Of a DNA stretch of 64,000 nt, positions 46,379-56,343 are shown in pieces. Location: assembly GCA_002690875.1 (NCBI GenBank), contig NZGH01000042.1, positions 1 through 64,000 of the forward strand, in the 5' to 3' direction. This DNA is from Rickettsiales bacterium (lineage in GTDB: Bacteria > Pseudomonadota > Alphaproteobacteria > TMED127). The position numbers and the translations under genes are program-made. Position 1 is the first letter of the stretch; each line of letters opens with the position of its first letter. Under the pieces are notes generated by a model. It made no database searches. It saw only the letters and a program-made list of their open reading frames with translations, and was not told the origin of the DNA.

Positions 46379-47878
46379 ATGGATATATTAGAACCTGATC
46401 TTAAACTGTTTAAAGAAAAGTATGATTCAGGAATTAAACAAGTTTTATTTACATCCTTTGCGGCCGACGTCCACACACCAATATCCTCCCTTCTAAAGCT
46501 TGAAAAAGAGAAATACCTATTTTTATTTGAATCTGTAGAAAGAGGAAGTCAGAAAGGCAGGTATTCGGTTATAGGCATGAAACCAGATTTAATTTGGGAA
46601 TGTAAGAATGGTATTTCAAAAGTAAAAAAATCAAGTAATCATATTATCAGAAAAAAAATAAATTCAGATCCACTAGATAATTTAAAAAAAATAATTGAAG
46701 AAAATAAATTGAAGATACCCCACAATTTACCTTCTATTGCATGTGGTTTATTTGGATACCTAGGTTACGAAATGATTAAATACTTTGAAAATGTTGAAAT
46801 GATTAAGAAGGATAAGCTTGATTTACCCGAATCTATTTTTATAAGACCATCCTTAACATTAGTTTTTGATAATGTTAATGACAAGCTTTATATAAGTAAG
46901 ATTATCTCTCCTAATCAAAAAAATGCTTTAGAAACCTTTAAGTTAGCTGAGTTAGAAGTAACTAACTTAATTCAAAAAATAACTAAACCTTTAAAAAAAA
47001 GTAACTTAAATCTTCATAACTTAAATAGTAATGTAGATATTTTTAAAAATGTAAAATCAAACACAACTTATTTGGAATTTAAAAAAATGGTTGAAAAAGC
47101 AAAGAAATACATATTTGAAGGTGAGATTTTTCAAGTTGTTTTATCAAGACTTTTTAAAACAAAAATAAAATCAAGCCCAGTATCAATATATAGAGCTTTA
47201 AGACACTTGAATCCTTCACCTTATTTATTTTTCATGAATTTTAAAGACTTTTCTATAGTTGGCTCAAGTCCAGAAATTTTAATTAAACTTGAAGATGATA
47301 AAGTTACAATTAGGCCCATAGCTGGCACAAGAAAAAGAGGACAAACAAAACAAGAAGATAAAAAACTTGAAAGAGATTTACTGAGTGACCCTAAAGAAAT
47401 ATCAGAACATTTGATGTTACTAGATTTGGGAAGAAACGATATTAGTAGAGTCACACAACCTGGCACAGTTAAGGTTACTAGCAAAATGTATATTGAATAT
47501 TTTTCCCACGTAATGCACATTGTTTCAAATATTGAAGGAAAAATTAACAAAAAAAAAACTAGTACAGATGTTTTGTTCAGTGGATTTCCTGCTGGAACAG
47601 TTACAGGTGCTCCAAAAATAAGAGCGATTGAAATTATCGAGGAATTAGAAAAGAATAGAAGAAATATTTATGCTGGTTCAGTTGGATATATTTCAAACAA
47701 TGGTAACATTAATACTTGCATAGCATTAAGAACTGCGTTCATTAAAGAAAAACAAATATATATTCAAGCAGGCGCAGGTATTGTTGCTGACAGCAAGCCC
47801 CTAAACGAATTTAAAGAAACAGAAAATAAAGCCTTAGCAATATTAACGGCGTGCAAATACGCAGATAACCTAAAATAA
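46379..47878 (+). CDS. trpE: Anthranilate synthase component I
   Basis: 499 residues. Feedback-site region LFESVERGSQKGRYSVIG, chorismate-binding domain with FQVVLSRLF, RPIAGTRKRG, DLGRNDISRV, FSGFPAGTVTGAPK and AGAGIVADS. First step of tryptophan synthesis with TrpG. It begins 6 bases after ppiD, so there is no room for a leader-peptide attenuator. Confidence 0.97.
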   Translation: MDILEPDLKLFKEKYDSGIKQVLFTSFAADVHTPISSLLKLEKEKYLFLFESVERGSQKGRYSVIGMKPDLIWECKNGISKVKKSSNHIIRKKINSDPLDNLKKIIEENKLKIPHNLPSIACGLFGYLGYEMIKYFENVEMIKKDKLDLPESIFIRPSLTLVFDNVNDKLYISKIISPNQKNALETFKLAELEVTNLIQKITKPLKKSNLNLHNLNSNVDIFKNVKSNTTYLEFKKMVEKAKKYIFEGEIFQVVLSRLFKTKIKSSPVSIYRALRHLNPSPYLFFMNFKDFSIVGSSPEILIKLEDDKVTIRPIAGTRKRGQTKQEDKKLERDLLSDPKEISEHLMLLDLGRNDISRVTQPGTVKVTSKMYIEYFSHVMHIVSNIEGKINKKKTSTDVLFSGFPAGTVTGAPKIRAIEIIEELEKNRRNIYAGSVGYISNNGNINTCIALRTAFIKEKQIYIQAGAGIVADSKPLNEFKETENKALAILTACKYADNLK

Positions 47879-48459
47879 TGCTTATTCTAATAGATAACTA
47901 CGATAGCTTTACTTATAATTTAGTTCACTATTTTGAAGAAATAGGTCAGTCGGTGAGAGTTTTTAGGAATGATGAGATTTCAGTTGAAAAAATATTTAAA
48001 TTAAAACCAAGATTTCTCGTAATTTCTCCTGGCCCCAGCTCTCCAAAAAACTCTGGAATTTGTTTGGAATTAATAAAAAAAAATTCTGAATTTTCAAATC
48101 CAATTCCAATGTTAGGTGTTTGCCTTGGTCACCAGGCAATAGCAGAGGCATTTGGAGGAAAAGTCATACAAAGTGGCAAGCCAGTACACGGCAAGGTGAG
48201 TAAAATTTATCATGAAAGCACTAAGCTTTTTAGAAATATTAACAATCCATTTAATGCTACTAGATATCACTCACTAATTGTAAAAAAAAATAGTATTCCA
48301 AAAAATTTTAATATAACTGCATCTATTGAAGATGGTACGGTTATGGCAATTGAACACACCGCGGTACCTATTTTTGGTGTACAATTTCACCCTGAAAGCA
48401 TTGCCACAGATTCTGGGCATCAATTATTAAAAAATTTTCTAACCTTTAACGCCTTATAA
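47878..48459 (+). CDS. trpG: Anthranilate synthase glutaminase component
   Basis: 193 residues. Class I glutamine amidotransferase: LIDNYDSFTYNLVHYF, SPGPSSPKNSG, nucleophile in GVCLGHQAIAEAFGG and FHPESIAT. Could also serve p-aminobenzoate synthesis. Starts at the last base of the trpE stop. Confidence 0.96.
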   Translation: MLILIDNYDSFTYNLVHYFEEIGQSVRVFRNDEISVEKIFKLKPRFLVISPGPSSPKNSGICLELIKKNSEFSNPIPMLGVCLGHQAIAEAFGGKVIQSGKPVHGKVSKIYHESTKLFRNINNPFNATRYHSLIVKKNSIPKNFNITASIEDGTVMAIEHTAVPIFGVQFHPESIATDSGHQLLKNFLTFNAL

Positions 48460-48478
48460 TTAAACTTGGAGAATCAAA

Positions 48479-49477
48479 ATGAAAAAAATTTTTAATAATC
48501 TTTTAGATGGAAAGGATCTCTCCCCTTCTGAAGCAAATCTTTTGGTAGAAGGTATTTTTAAGTCAAATATTAGTAATGTTCAATTATCATCAATTTTAAC
48601 TTTACTGCACAAAAAGAAAGAATCTTTTAACGAAATATACGCGTTCACAAATTACTTAAAAAAAAAATGTAAAAAAATAAGTGTTTCAGGTGAGTTCATG
48701 GATACTTGTGGCACAGGTGGTGATAACAAAGGAAGTTTTAATTTTTCAACAGCAACCTCAATCCTTTTATCTACATTTGATATCAAAATTTCAAAGCATG
48801 GAAATAGAAGTGTAACATCAAAATCTGGAAGTTTTGATGTTTTAGAATCTCTGGGTATTAATACATCTTCTGAATTAAGTTACATAAAAAAAACTCTAAA
48901 AACTAACGGTATTTGTTTTCTATTTGCTCCGAATTTTCATGGTTCATTAAAACAGGTAGCAGAGGTCAGAAAATCTTTACCCTTTAAAACAATTTTCAAT
49001 CTTTTGGGTCCACTCCTAAACCCATTGAAATTACATTATCAACTTTTGGGTGTCAGCAATCGTGAAAATTTACTTACTCATGCAAAATGTTTAAGTAAAA
49101 TGAACTTAAAAAAGTCGTGGGTTGTTTTTGGAGAAAAAGGTTATGATGAATTAACCACTACTTCCAAAAATTATATTATTGAAGTAAAAAAAAATAAAAT
49201 TAGTAAAGTTAAAATACTTGACCCAAAAAAAATTGGTTTTGAAATAAGAAAAGAAAGTGAATTAAAAGGGGGAACTCCTGAAGAAAATGCATTCATTATG
49301 AGACGTCTTTTTGAAGGGGAAAGTGGTGCAATAAGGGATAATGTTGTGTTAAATACCGCGGCAGGGTTACTTATATGTAATAAAGTTAAAAATATAAAAG
49401 AAGGCATATCCAAAGCTACTACAAATATTGAAAATGGTCATGGACTTAAAAAATTAAATTCATTAATTACATCTTAA
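48479..49477 (+). CDS. trpD: Anthranilate phosphoribosyltransferase
   Basis: 332 residues. MDTCGTGGDNKGSFNFSTA, KHGNRSVTSKSGSFDVLE, FAPNFHGSLKQVAEVRKSL and FNLLGPLLNP identify TrpD. A GGAG 7 bases before the ATG is one of the clearest ribosome-binding sites in the window. Confidence 0.97.
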   Translation: MKKIFNNLLDGKDLSPSEANLLVEGIFKSNISNVQLSSILTLLHKKKESFNEIYAFTNYLKKKCKKISVSGEFMDTCGTGGDNKGSFNFSTATSILLSTFDIKISKHGNRSVTSKSGSFDVLESLGINTSSELSYIKKTLKTNGICFLFAPNFHGSLKQVAEVRKSLPFKTIFNLLGPLLNPLKLHYQLLGVSNRENLLTHAKCLSKMNLKKSWVVFGEKGYDELTTTSKNYIIEVKKNKISKVKILDPKKIGFEIRKESELKGGTPEENAFIMRRLFEGESGAIRDNVVLNTAAGLLICNKVKNIKEGISKATTNIENGHGLKKLNSLITS

Positions 49478-49478
49478 T

Positions 49479-50246
49479 ATGAATATTTTAGACAAAATAT
49501 GTCAATTGAAGCATGAGGAAATAGTTCTTTTAAAAAAAAAATTTAAACCCTTAGAACAAAAAATACAAACAAGAGGGTTTCTTAAAAGGTTACTAGTTAA
49601 AGACGATAATAACTTTAATTTAATTGCTGAAATTAAAAAGAGCTCACCCAGTAAAGGTTTAATTTGCAAAAATTTTGATCCTATTAAAATTGCTATAGAT
49701 TATGAAAAAGCTGGCGCAAAATGTCTCTCTGTATTAACTGAAAAAAACTACTTTGGTGGAAATATCAATTACATTTCACAAATTAAAAAATTTGTAAACA
49801 TTCCAATTTTAAGAAAAGACTTTATTATTGATGAGTGGCAAATAATTGAAAGTTATCACGCGGGTGCAGATTGTATTTTACTAATTTTTGCAATTCTAAA
49901 TAATTTACAAATAAAAAAATTTTATAATCTATCAAACAAATTAGGAATGGATGTAATATGTGAGGTACATGATGAGAATGAATTATCACGTGCCATAAAA
50001 TTACAAGTAAATTGTATTGGAATTAATAATAGAAATTTAAAAACTTTAGGTATTGATAAAAATACATTTCATTTACTTTCAAATAAAATTCCTAACAAAA
50101 CAATTAAAATCTGTGAAAGCGGATTAACCTGTAATGAAGACTTGAAAAAGTTTACTATAAGTGGTGCTGATGCTTTTTTAATTGGAGAAACATTAATGAA
50201 ATCAAAAAATATTTACGAAGAAACAAAAAAAATAATTAAAAAATGA
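49479..50246 (+). CDS. trpC: Indole-3-glycerol phosphate synthase
   Basis: 255 residues, TIM barrel. LIAEIKKSSPSKG, LSVLTEKNYFGG, ILRKDFIIDEWQI, EVHDENEL and CESGLTC. Not fused to TrpF. trpF, trpB and trpA are not in the window, as is usual for split alphaproteobacterial tryptophan operons. Confidence 0.96.
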   Translation: MNILDKICQLKHEEIVLLKKKFKPLEQKIQTRGFLKRLLVKDDNNFNLIAEIKKSSPSKGLICKNFDPIKIAIDYEKAGAKCLSVLTEKNYFGGNINYISQIKKFVNIPILRKDFIIDEWQIIESYHAGADCILLIFAILNNLQIKKFYNLSNKLGMDVICEVHDENELSRAIKLQVNCIGINNRNLKTLGIDKNTFHLLSNKIPNKTIKICESGLTCNEDLKKFTISGADAFLIGETLMKSKNIYEETKKIIKK

Positions 50247-50713
50247 CATTTTCTCACTTAAAAAAAAAAAAAGTTTCAATGGTTGATATATCAACAAAAA
50301 AATTAACTAATAGAATAGCTAGAGCCAAACTTAAAATAAATTTTTCAGAAAAATCTTTTGAAAAAATTATTAGTAGCAATTCACCTAAAGGCGAAATATA
50401 TAATATCGCAAGATCAGCAGGAATTTCTGCAGCTAAAAAAACCTCAGAACTAATCCCTTTGTGTCATAATTTACCAATATCCTACATTGATATAGACTTT
50501 AAAATTGATAAAAAAAATCTATCTATTGAAGTTTTATCAGAAGTTAAGACTCAATTTTCGACAGGTGTTGAAATGGAGGCTTTAACTGCTTGTTCAGTTG
50601 CAGGATTAGTGATCTACGATATGTGCAAATCATTAGATAAAAAAATAATTATAACCGAGCTTAAACTTTTATTCAAAAAAGGTGGTAAATCTGGTACTTT
50701 TGAAAATGATTAG
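50243..50713 (+). CDS. moaC: Cyclic pyranopterin monophosphate synthase MoaC
   Basis: 156 residues. MVDISTKK, ARSAGISAAKKTSELIPLCHNLPIS, VEMEALTACSVAGLVIYDMCK and GGKSG cover the family signature. Molybdenum cofactor synthesis. Overlaps trpC by 4 bases. Confidence 0.96.
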   Translation: MTFSHLKKKKVSMVDISTKKLTNRIARAKLKINFSEKSFEKIISSNSPKGEIYNIARSAGISAAKKTSELIPLCHNLPISYIDIDFKIDKKNLSIEVLSEVKTQFSTGVEMEALTACSVAGLVIYDMCKSLDKKIIITELKLLFKKGGKSGTFEND

Positions 50714-51908
50714 TTTTAATAGTTCACTAAATTTGATTAATAAAAATGTATCAAGATCTTTAAAATCTGAACTCATTGATCTTAAAGAAAGTTTTGGAAG
50801 AATCCTTGCTACCGATTTATATTCAAAATGTGATTATCCACGAGACAATCTGTCCTCGATGGATGGAGCAGTTGTATTTAAATCAGATTTAAGATTGAAA
50901 GAAATTGAGATTATTGGAGAAATCAAAGCAGGAGACAGTTTTACAAATGACTTTAAAAAAGGCCAAACCAAATTAATTTTCACTGGAGGGATTATTCCAG
51001 GAAAAAATAAAATAATAATTCCAAAAGAGCAATTTTTAATTTCTAATAATAAATTAATAATCAAAGATTTAAAGGTTCAGAATTTTATCAGAAGTAAAGG
51101 GAGTGACTTTAAAAAAAAAGAATTATGTCTTAGCAAAAATACAAAAATGACCTGTAGAGCAATTGCACTTGCATCTGCTATGAGAATAAACAAAATTAAA
51201 GTTTTAAAAAAACCAGAAGTAATAGTAATTATAACTGGAGATGAACTAATATCATCTAAGAAAGAAAGTCCACTGGTAATATCAACAAATCAAATAATGA
51301 TTAAAAAAATAGTTGATGAGTTCGGAGGTAATCTTAAAAATATTTATATTGTGAAAGACAAAATTGAGGACTTAGAAAAATTAATCGATGAACTAAGAGA
51401 TTTTGATATTCTTATTACATCAGGAGGTATTTCACGAGGAAAATATGATTTAGTTAAAAAAGTTCTAGTTAATAAAAAAATGAAAATTTTATTTGACAGA
51501 GTCTCGATTAAACCAGGGAAACCAACAACATTTGGAAAGTTTTCAAAAAATAGATATTTTTTGGGTTTACCAGGTAATCCTGTTTCGTGTTTCACATCAT
51601 TAGTTTTTTTTTTTTCTAAATTTATTAATTGTTTTTATGGTAGCAATTACATTAATATTTCAAAGACAAGACTTATTCTAAATAATAACTTGACGAAAAA
51701 TAAACATTTGACACTATTTTTAAGAATAAAAAAAATAAAAAACAAACCAAACCTTTTTAATATTTTTTCAAAACAAGACAGTGCACAGATGAAAATTTTA
51801 AGTGAATCAAATGGTATACTTGTCAGAAAACCTTTCGAAAAGAGTTTAAAAAAGGGTGCAGAATGCAATGTGCTTTTATATGAAAATATAATTAACAATA
51901 AGATATAA
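50706..51908 (+). CDS. moeA: Molybdopterin molybdenumtransferase MoeA
   Basis: 400 residues from the ATG at 50706; a GTG 24 bases earlier is not needed. YPRDNLSSMDGAVV, FTGGIIPG, ITGDEL, ITSGGISRGKYDLVK, KPGKPTTFG and LPGNPVSCF. Inserts molybdate into molybdopterin. Overlaps the moaC stop. Confidence 0.95.
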   Translation: MISFNSSLNLINKNVSRSLKSELIDLKESFGRILATDLYSKCDYPRDNLSSMDGAVVFKSDLRLKEIEIIGEIKAGDSFTNDFKKGQTKLIFTGGIIPGKNKIIIPKEQFLISNNKLIIKDLKVQNFIRSKGSDFKKKELCLSKNTKMTCRAIALASAMRINKIKVLKKPEVIVIITGDELISSKKESPLVISTNQIMIKKIVDEFGGNLKNIYIVKDKIEDLEKLIDELRDFDILITSGGISRGKYDLVKKVLVNKKMKILFDRVSIKPGKPTTFGKFSKNRYFLGLPGNPVSCFTSLVFFFSKFINCFYGSNYINISKTRLILNNNLTKNKHLTLFLRIKKIKNKPNLFNIFSKQDSAQMKILSESNGILVRKPFEKSLKKGAECNVLLYENIINNKI

Positions 51909-51909
51909 C

Positions 51910-51938
51910 TTGACTAATTAGTAGAACTTATGTAGAAC
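51910..51938 (+). promoter_or_regulatory. LexA-repressed lexA promoter
   Basis: TTGACT (-35, 51910-51915), 17-base spacer, TAGAAC (-10-like, 51933-51938). The SOS box GAAC-N7-GAAC (51924-51938), the complement of GTTC-N7-GTTC, covers the spacer and -10. The ATG follows after 7 bases, so the transcript may be leaderless. Autoregulation is implied. Confidence 0.8.
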
Positions 51939-51945
51939 ATTTATT

Positions 51946-52548
51946 ATGTTAACTTTAAAACAAAAAAAATTATTAGATTTTTTAATCAAATATTTCAATA
52001 AAAATCATGTTTATCCAACCTTTGATGAAATGAGAGATTTTTTACAAATTAAATCTAAATCAGGTATACATAAACTTCTACTAAGTTTAGAGGAAAAAGG
52101 ATTTGTTAATAGGCTTCCTCATAAAGCAAGAGCGCTAAGTATTAATACAAATGTTAACGAAAATGAAAAAGATCTTCCATTTCTCGGTAGGATTGCTGCT
52201 GGAAATCCTATAGAAGCCATTACGGGAAGTTTTGAGCAGATTTCAGTACCTAATTACCTTATAAATAACAAAGATGAACATTTCACTCTTGAAGTAACTG
52301 GAGATTCAATGATTGATGCTGGAATCTTTGACGGTGACATTGTTGTAATAAGAAAAACACAAGCTGCTAATTCTGGTGATGTAATAGTAGCTTTAATAGA
52401 TCAAAATGAAGTAACTTTAAAAAGGTTTAGATCTTTTAAAAATTCTATAGCTCTTGAACCTGCAAATAAAAATTATAAGATTAGAATTTTTGGAGAAGAT
52501 AGAGTGAAGATACAAGGTAAGTTGGTAGGATTGATAAGAAAATTCTAA
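51946..52548 (+). CDS. lexA: LexA repressor
   Basis: 200 residues. N-terminal winged helix (LTLKQKKLLDFLIKYF, VYPTFDEMRDFLQIKSKSG), cleavage bond A85-G86 in RIAAGNP, catalytic S121 in TGDSM and K159 in VTLKRF. Represses SOS genes until RecA-stimulated self-cleavage. Matching SOS boxes lie before lexA itself and umuD in this window. Confidence 0.97.
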   Translation: MLTLKQKKLLDFLIKYFNKNHVYPTFDEMRDFLQIKSKSGIHKLLLSLEEKGFVNRLPHKARALSINTNVNENEKDLPFLGRIAAGNPIEAITGSFEQISVPNYLINNKDEHFTLEVTGDSMIDAGIFDGDIVVIRKTQAANSGDVIVALIDQNEVTLKRFRSFKNSIALEPANKNYKIRIFGEDRVKIQGKLVGLIRKF

Positions 52549-52551
52549 AAA

Positions 52552-53916
52552 ATGGAAATAATAACTAGATTTGCTCCATCACCAACAGGTTTTCTTCATC
52601 TTGGTGTCGCAAGAACTGCCTTATTTAGTTTTCTTCATGCTAAATCTAATGGGGGAAAATTTAGAATAAGAATTGAAGATACTGATCAAACAAGAAATAA
52701 AAAAGAATCGATAGATTCAATTTTAAATGGGCTTAATTGGTTGGGTGTTCAATATGACAGTGAAATCATCTATCAAAGTGAAAAAATCTTAGAACACAAG
52801 AAAATTATTAATCAATTAATCGATAACAATTATGCATATAAATGCTTTCACACTGACGATGAAATTCATGAATTAAAGAAGAATCATAAAAAGTTTAAAA
52901 GTAAATGGAGAGATAAAATTGATCATCCTAAAAATACTCAGTTTTGTGTTAGGATAAAGTCGCCAATAGAGGGACAAACAGTAATAGATGATCAAATTCA
53001 AGGAGAGGTTAAAGTTGATAATAAAGAGCTGGATGATTTTGTAATACTGCGAACTGATGGCTCGCCTACATTTCTTCTATCTTCAGCTGTTGATGATTTT
53101 TTGATGTCAGTCACTGACATAATTCGTGGTGATGATCATTTGACAAACTCTTTCAGGCAAATGGTAATTTTTAAATATTTAAGCTATTATCCGAAATTTT
53201 CGCATATGCCCTTAATACACAACGAAAATAATGAAAAATTATCAAAAAGGCACAATGCTCTATCAATTGATGATTACAAAAAAAAAGGTTTTTTACCAGA
53301 AACTATGATAAATTATCTTTTAAGATTAGGTTGGGCTTTTGGAGATAAGGAAATTATTTCCATAGATGAAGCAATAGAAAATTTTAAAATAGAAAAAGTA
53401 GGGAAATCTCCTTCTAAACTTGATGAAAAAAAACTACTATTTCTTAATAACTTTTATATTAAAAATAAAAACGATGATTTTATTTTTAACGAAATTCAAA
53501 ATACCGAGGCTTTTTCAAAAATCAAATATACAAAGGAAGATATCAATAAAATAAAAAATTTAATTAGTATTTTTAAAGAAAGGTCAAATACATTGAATGA
53601 ACTTATAGAAAATCTAAATTTAATTAATAAAGAGGAGTTTTCATACTCAAAAATTGAGAAGGAAATGTTAAATAATTCTGTAAATTTAAAAACTAAGCTT
53701 GTTGATAAATTGTCTTTAATCGAACCTTGGGATGATTATATATTAGAAAGCATTATAAAGGAAATTATAGAAAACATGAATTTAAAATTTAAAGATTTAG
53801 GTCAACCACTAAGACTAGCTTTATTTGGAACTGTTAATGGACCATCTGTATCAAAAGTAATGACAATAATTGGTAAAGAATTAACCCTAAAAAAAATACA
53901 AATAAACTGGAACTAG
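52552..53916 (+). CDS. gltX: Glutamyl-tRNA synthetase
   Basis: 454 residues. [19 protein letters not shown] (the HIGH region), [19 protein letters not shown] and EKLSKRH (the KMSKR loop). Follows lexA by 3 bases; comEC, which often stands between lexA and gltX in alphaproteobacteria, is absent. Could be a discriminating or non-discriminating enzyme; not determinable here. Confidence 0.96.
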   Translation: MEIITRFAPSPTGFLHLGVARTALFSFLHAKSNGGKFRIRIEDTDQTRNKKESIDSILNGLNWLGVQYDSEIIYQSEKILEHKKIINQLIDNNYAYKCFHTDDEIHELKKNHKKFKSKWRDKIDHPKNTQFCVRIKSPIEGQTVIDDQIQGEVKVDNKELDDFVILRTDGSPTFLLSSAVDDFLMSVTDIIRGDDHLTNSFRQMVIFKYLSYYPKFSHMPLIHNENNEKLSKRHNALSIDDYKKKGFLPETMINYLLRLGWAFGDKEIISIDEAIENFKIEKVGKSPSKLDEKKLLFLNNFYIKNKNDDFIFNEIQNTEAFSKIKYTKEDINKIKNLISIFKERSNTLNELIENLNLINKEEFSYSKIEKEMLNNSVNLKTKLVDKLSLIEPWDDYILESIIKEIIENMNLKFKDLGQPLRLALFGTVNGPSVSKVMTIIGKELTLKKIQINWN

Positions 53917-53918
53917 AA

Positions 53919-55257
53919 TTGAAAAAAAAAGATACTATTACAGTTGTTGATAATAGAAATAACAACAAATTTGAGTTCAAAATAAAAAAAGGATCATTTG
54001 GACCAGATGTTGCTGATCTTGCTGCTTTTTACTCAAAAACAGGAATGTTTGTTTACGACCCAGGGTTTACCTCAACAGCAAGTTGTTCTTCAGAAATAAC
54101 TTTTATTGATGGTGAGAAAGGTATTTTACTTCACAGAGGTTATAGAATCGAAGAACTAGCAGAAAAATCTGATTATCCAGAAGTTTGTTATCTACTTTTA
54201 AATGGTGAACTACCAGACATTGAAAATAAAAAAAAATTTATCAAAATTTTAACTAATCATACCATGTTACATGAACAATTATTGAGGTTCTATAGTGGCT
54301 TTCGTCGTGACTCTCATCCAATGGCTGTAATGGTTGGTATAGTCGGTGCTTTATCATCTTTTTATTCTGAAAAAAATTATGACTTCTCTTCTACAGAAGG
54401 AATGTGGGTTGCTGTAAGTAGATTATTAGCAAAATTACCTACTATGGCGGCGATGGCTTATAAATATTCTTTAGGTCAGCCTTTCATATATCCGAAAAAT
54501 AATTTAAGTTACAGTGAAAATTTTCTTCACATGTTATTTTCAACCCCCTGTGGTGAATATCATCCATCTAAAGCTAGCATAGAAGCCCTGGATAAACTTT
54601 TAATACTTCACGCTGACCATGAGCAAAATGCTTCCACATCTACGGTCAAAATGGCAGGATCTTCTGGAGCCAATCCATTTGCTTGTGTAGCGGCTGGAGT
54701 TGCTTCTTTGTGGGGACCAGCACATGGAGGAGCAAATGAATCCGTTATTAGGATGCTTAATGAAATTGGCTCAATAGATAATATTCAAAAATTTATAGAA
54801 AAAGCAAAAGACAAGACAGATTCATTTAGATTAATGGGATTCGGACATAGGGTTTACAAAAATTATGATCCTAGAGCAAATGTACTCAGGAAATATTGTC
54901 ATAATCTATTAAAAGAAGAAGATAATTTTAATTTACCTTTGTTTAAATTAGCAACAAAACTGGAAGAAATAGCACTAAATGACAGCTATTTTATAAAAAA
55001 AAAAATTATATCCAAATGTTGATTTTTACTCAGGAATAATTTTAAAAGCACTAGGAATGCCTGAATCAATGTTTACAGTTATTTTTGCAGTAGCAAGAAC
55101 AGTTGGATGGATATCTCAATGGAAAGAAATGACTGAGTTAACTAATACAAAAATTAGTAGACCTAGACAGCTTTATACAGGTAAAAATAAACGTGAATTT
55201 GTAGAAATAAATAAAAGAAGAAATATTAAACAAATGTATCCAGGAGAAATTACATAA
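53919..55257 (+). pseudogene. gltA: Citrate synthase, frameshifted at a run of 11 A
   Basis: Type II citrate synthase starting at a TTG (53919). The first frame carries [45 protein letters not shown], catalytic histidine in GPAHGGANE, and [14 protein letters not shown], then stops at 55020-55022 just after 11 A (54995-55005). Removing one A yields [12 protein letters not shown] and the expected C terminus with [13 protein letters not shown] and RPRQLYTG to 55257, 445 residues in total. As read, the product loses about 80 residues including the catalytic aspartate region. Citrate synthase is a core TCA enzyme, so a dead gene is unlikely unless another copy exists. Confidence 0.93.
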
Positions 55258-56343
55258 CTATTTATTATAAATACGATTAACTAATAGTTTTGAAGGATTT
55301 TCATTATTTAACATTTTTTTTGAAAAGTCATCCATATATTTTATTTGTCTTTTTCTTAATCTTTCATCATTTAATAAACTCCTCATTTCATCAATAACTA
55401 ATTTATAAGTAAATTTTTCAAAAACAAATTCAGGAATAACTTCTTTATTATAAAAAATATTTATTAAAGAACAAAATTTAACTTTGACAAAAATTTTTAT
55501 TAAAATTCTAGTCAAATAATTAGTGTCATACACAACAACCATAGGCGTTTGATATTTGCTTAATTCTAATGTTACACTTCCAGAAGCGGCCAGTGCAAGT
55601 GAAGACTGCATCATAATTTTTTGTTTCAAATCATGATTAGTTATAATTGAGACCTTAGAGTTTTGTAAGATTTTATTGATAATTTTCTTATGATGTCTGA
55701 AACCTAGAATATAGAATTTAAAATCTGGATATTCGCGAATGATATCATTTAAAATATACTTCATTTTTTTAAGGTTATTCTTAATTTCAATTTCTCTTGA
55801 TCCAGGGAGAAAGCAAATTATTTTTCTTTTTTTAATTTTAGGTTTTTCAAAAAAAATCTGATGTCCAATCCAATGAGTTTCTAATCCGTGTTTAACAAAA
55901 AAATTTTTTTCAAATTTAAAAAGTATAAATAACTTATCATAAAGCTTAGCAAAAATTTTAGCTCTATATTTTTTCCATGCCCAAACTGTTGGAGCAACAT
56001 AATGAATCATTTTTACTTTTTTTCTTAAGCCTTGCAATTTTTTTACAAGTCTATAACTGAAACTTGGAGAATCAATTGTAATAAGAATATCAGGAGGATT
56101 TTTTTTTATAATATTTTCTACTTTTTTAAAAATTTGATAGAACTTTGGTAATCTAACTATTACTTCAATTAATCCAATTGTATTGAACTTTTCAATTGGA
56201 ACCCAGGAATTAAAACCTTCCATTTTCATTAGATCACCACCAATACCTTCAATTGAATTAATTTTTTTTTTTTTTAGTTCTTTAATTAAATTAGAGCCTA
56301 GATAATCACCTGAAGCTTCAGTTGCAATAATATAAATTTTCAT
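55258..56343 (-). CDS. lpxB: Lipid-A-disaccharide synthase
   Basis: 361 residues from the ATG at 56341-56343. GT19 family: IIATEASGDYLGSNL, GIGGDLM, IDSPSFSYRL, YVAPTVWAWKKYRA, FLPGSREIE and AASGSVTLEL. Joins two acylated glucosamines in lipid A synthesis. Its stop abuts the gltA stop. Confidence 0.96.
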   Translation of the reverse strand: MKIYIIATEASGDYLGSNLIKELKKKKINSIEGIGGDLMKMEGFNSWVPIEKFNTIGLIEVIVRLPKFYQIFKKVENIIKKNPPDILITIDSPSFSYRLVKKLQGLRKKVKMIHYVAPTVWAWKKYRAKIFAKLYDKLFILFKFEKNFFVKHGLETHWIGHQIFFEKPKIKKRKIICFLPGSREIEIKNNLKKMKYILNDIIREYPDFKFYILGFRHHKKIINKILQNSKVSIITNHDLKQKIMMQSSLALAASGSVTLELSKYQTPMVVVYDTNYLTRILIKIFVKVKFCSLINIFYNKEVIPEFVFEKFTYKLVIDEMRSLLNDERLRKRQIKYMDDFSKKMLNNENPSKLLVNRIYNK

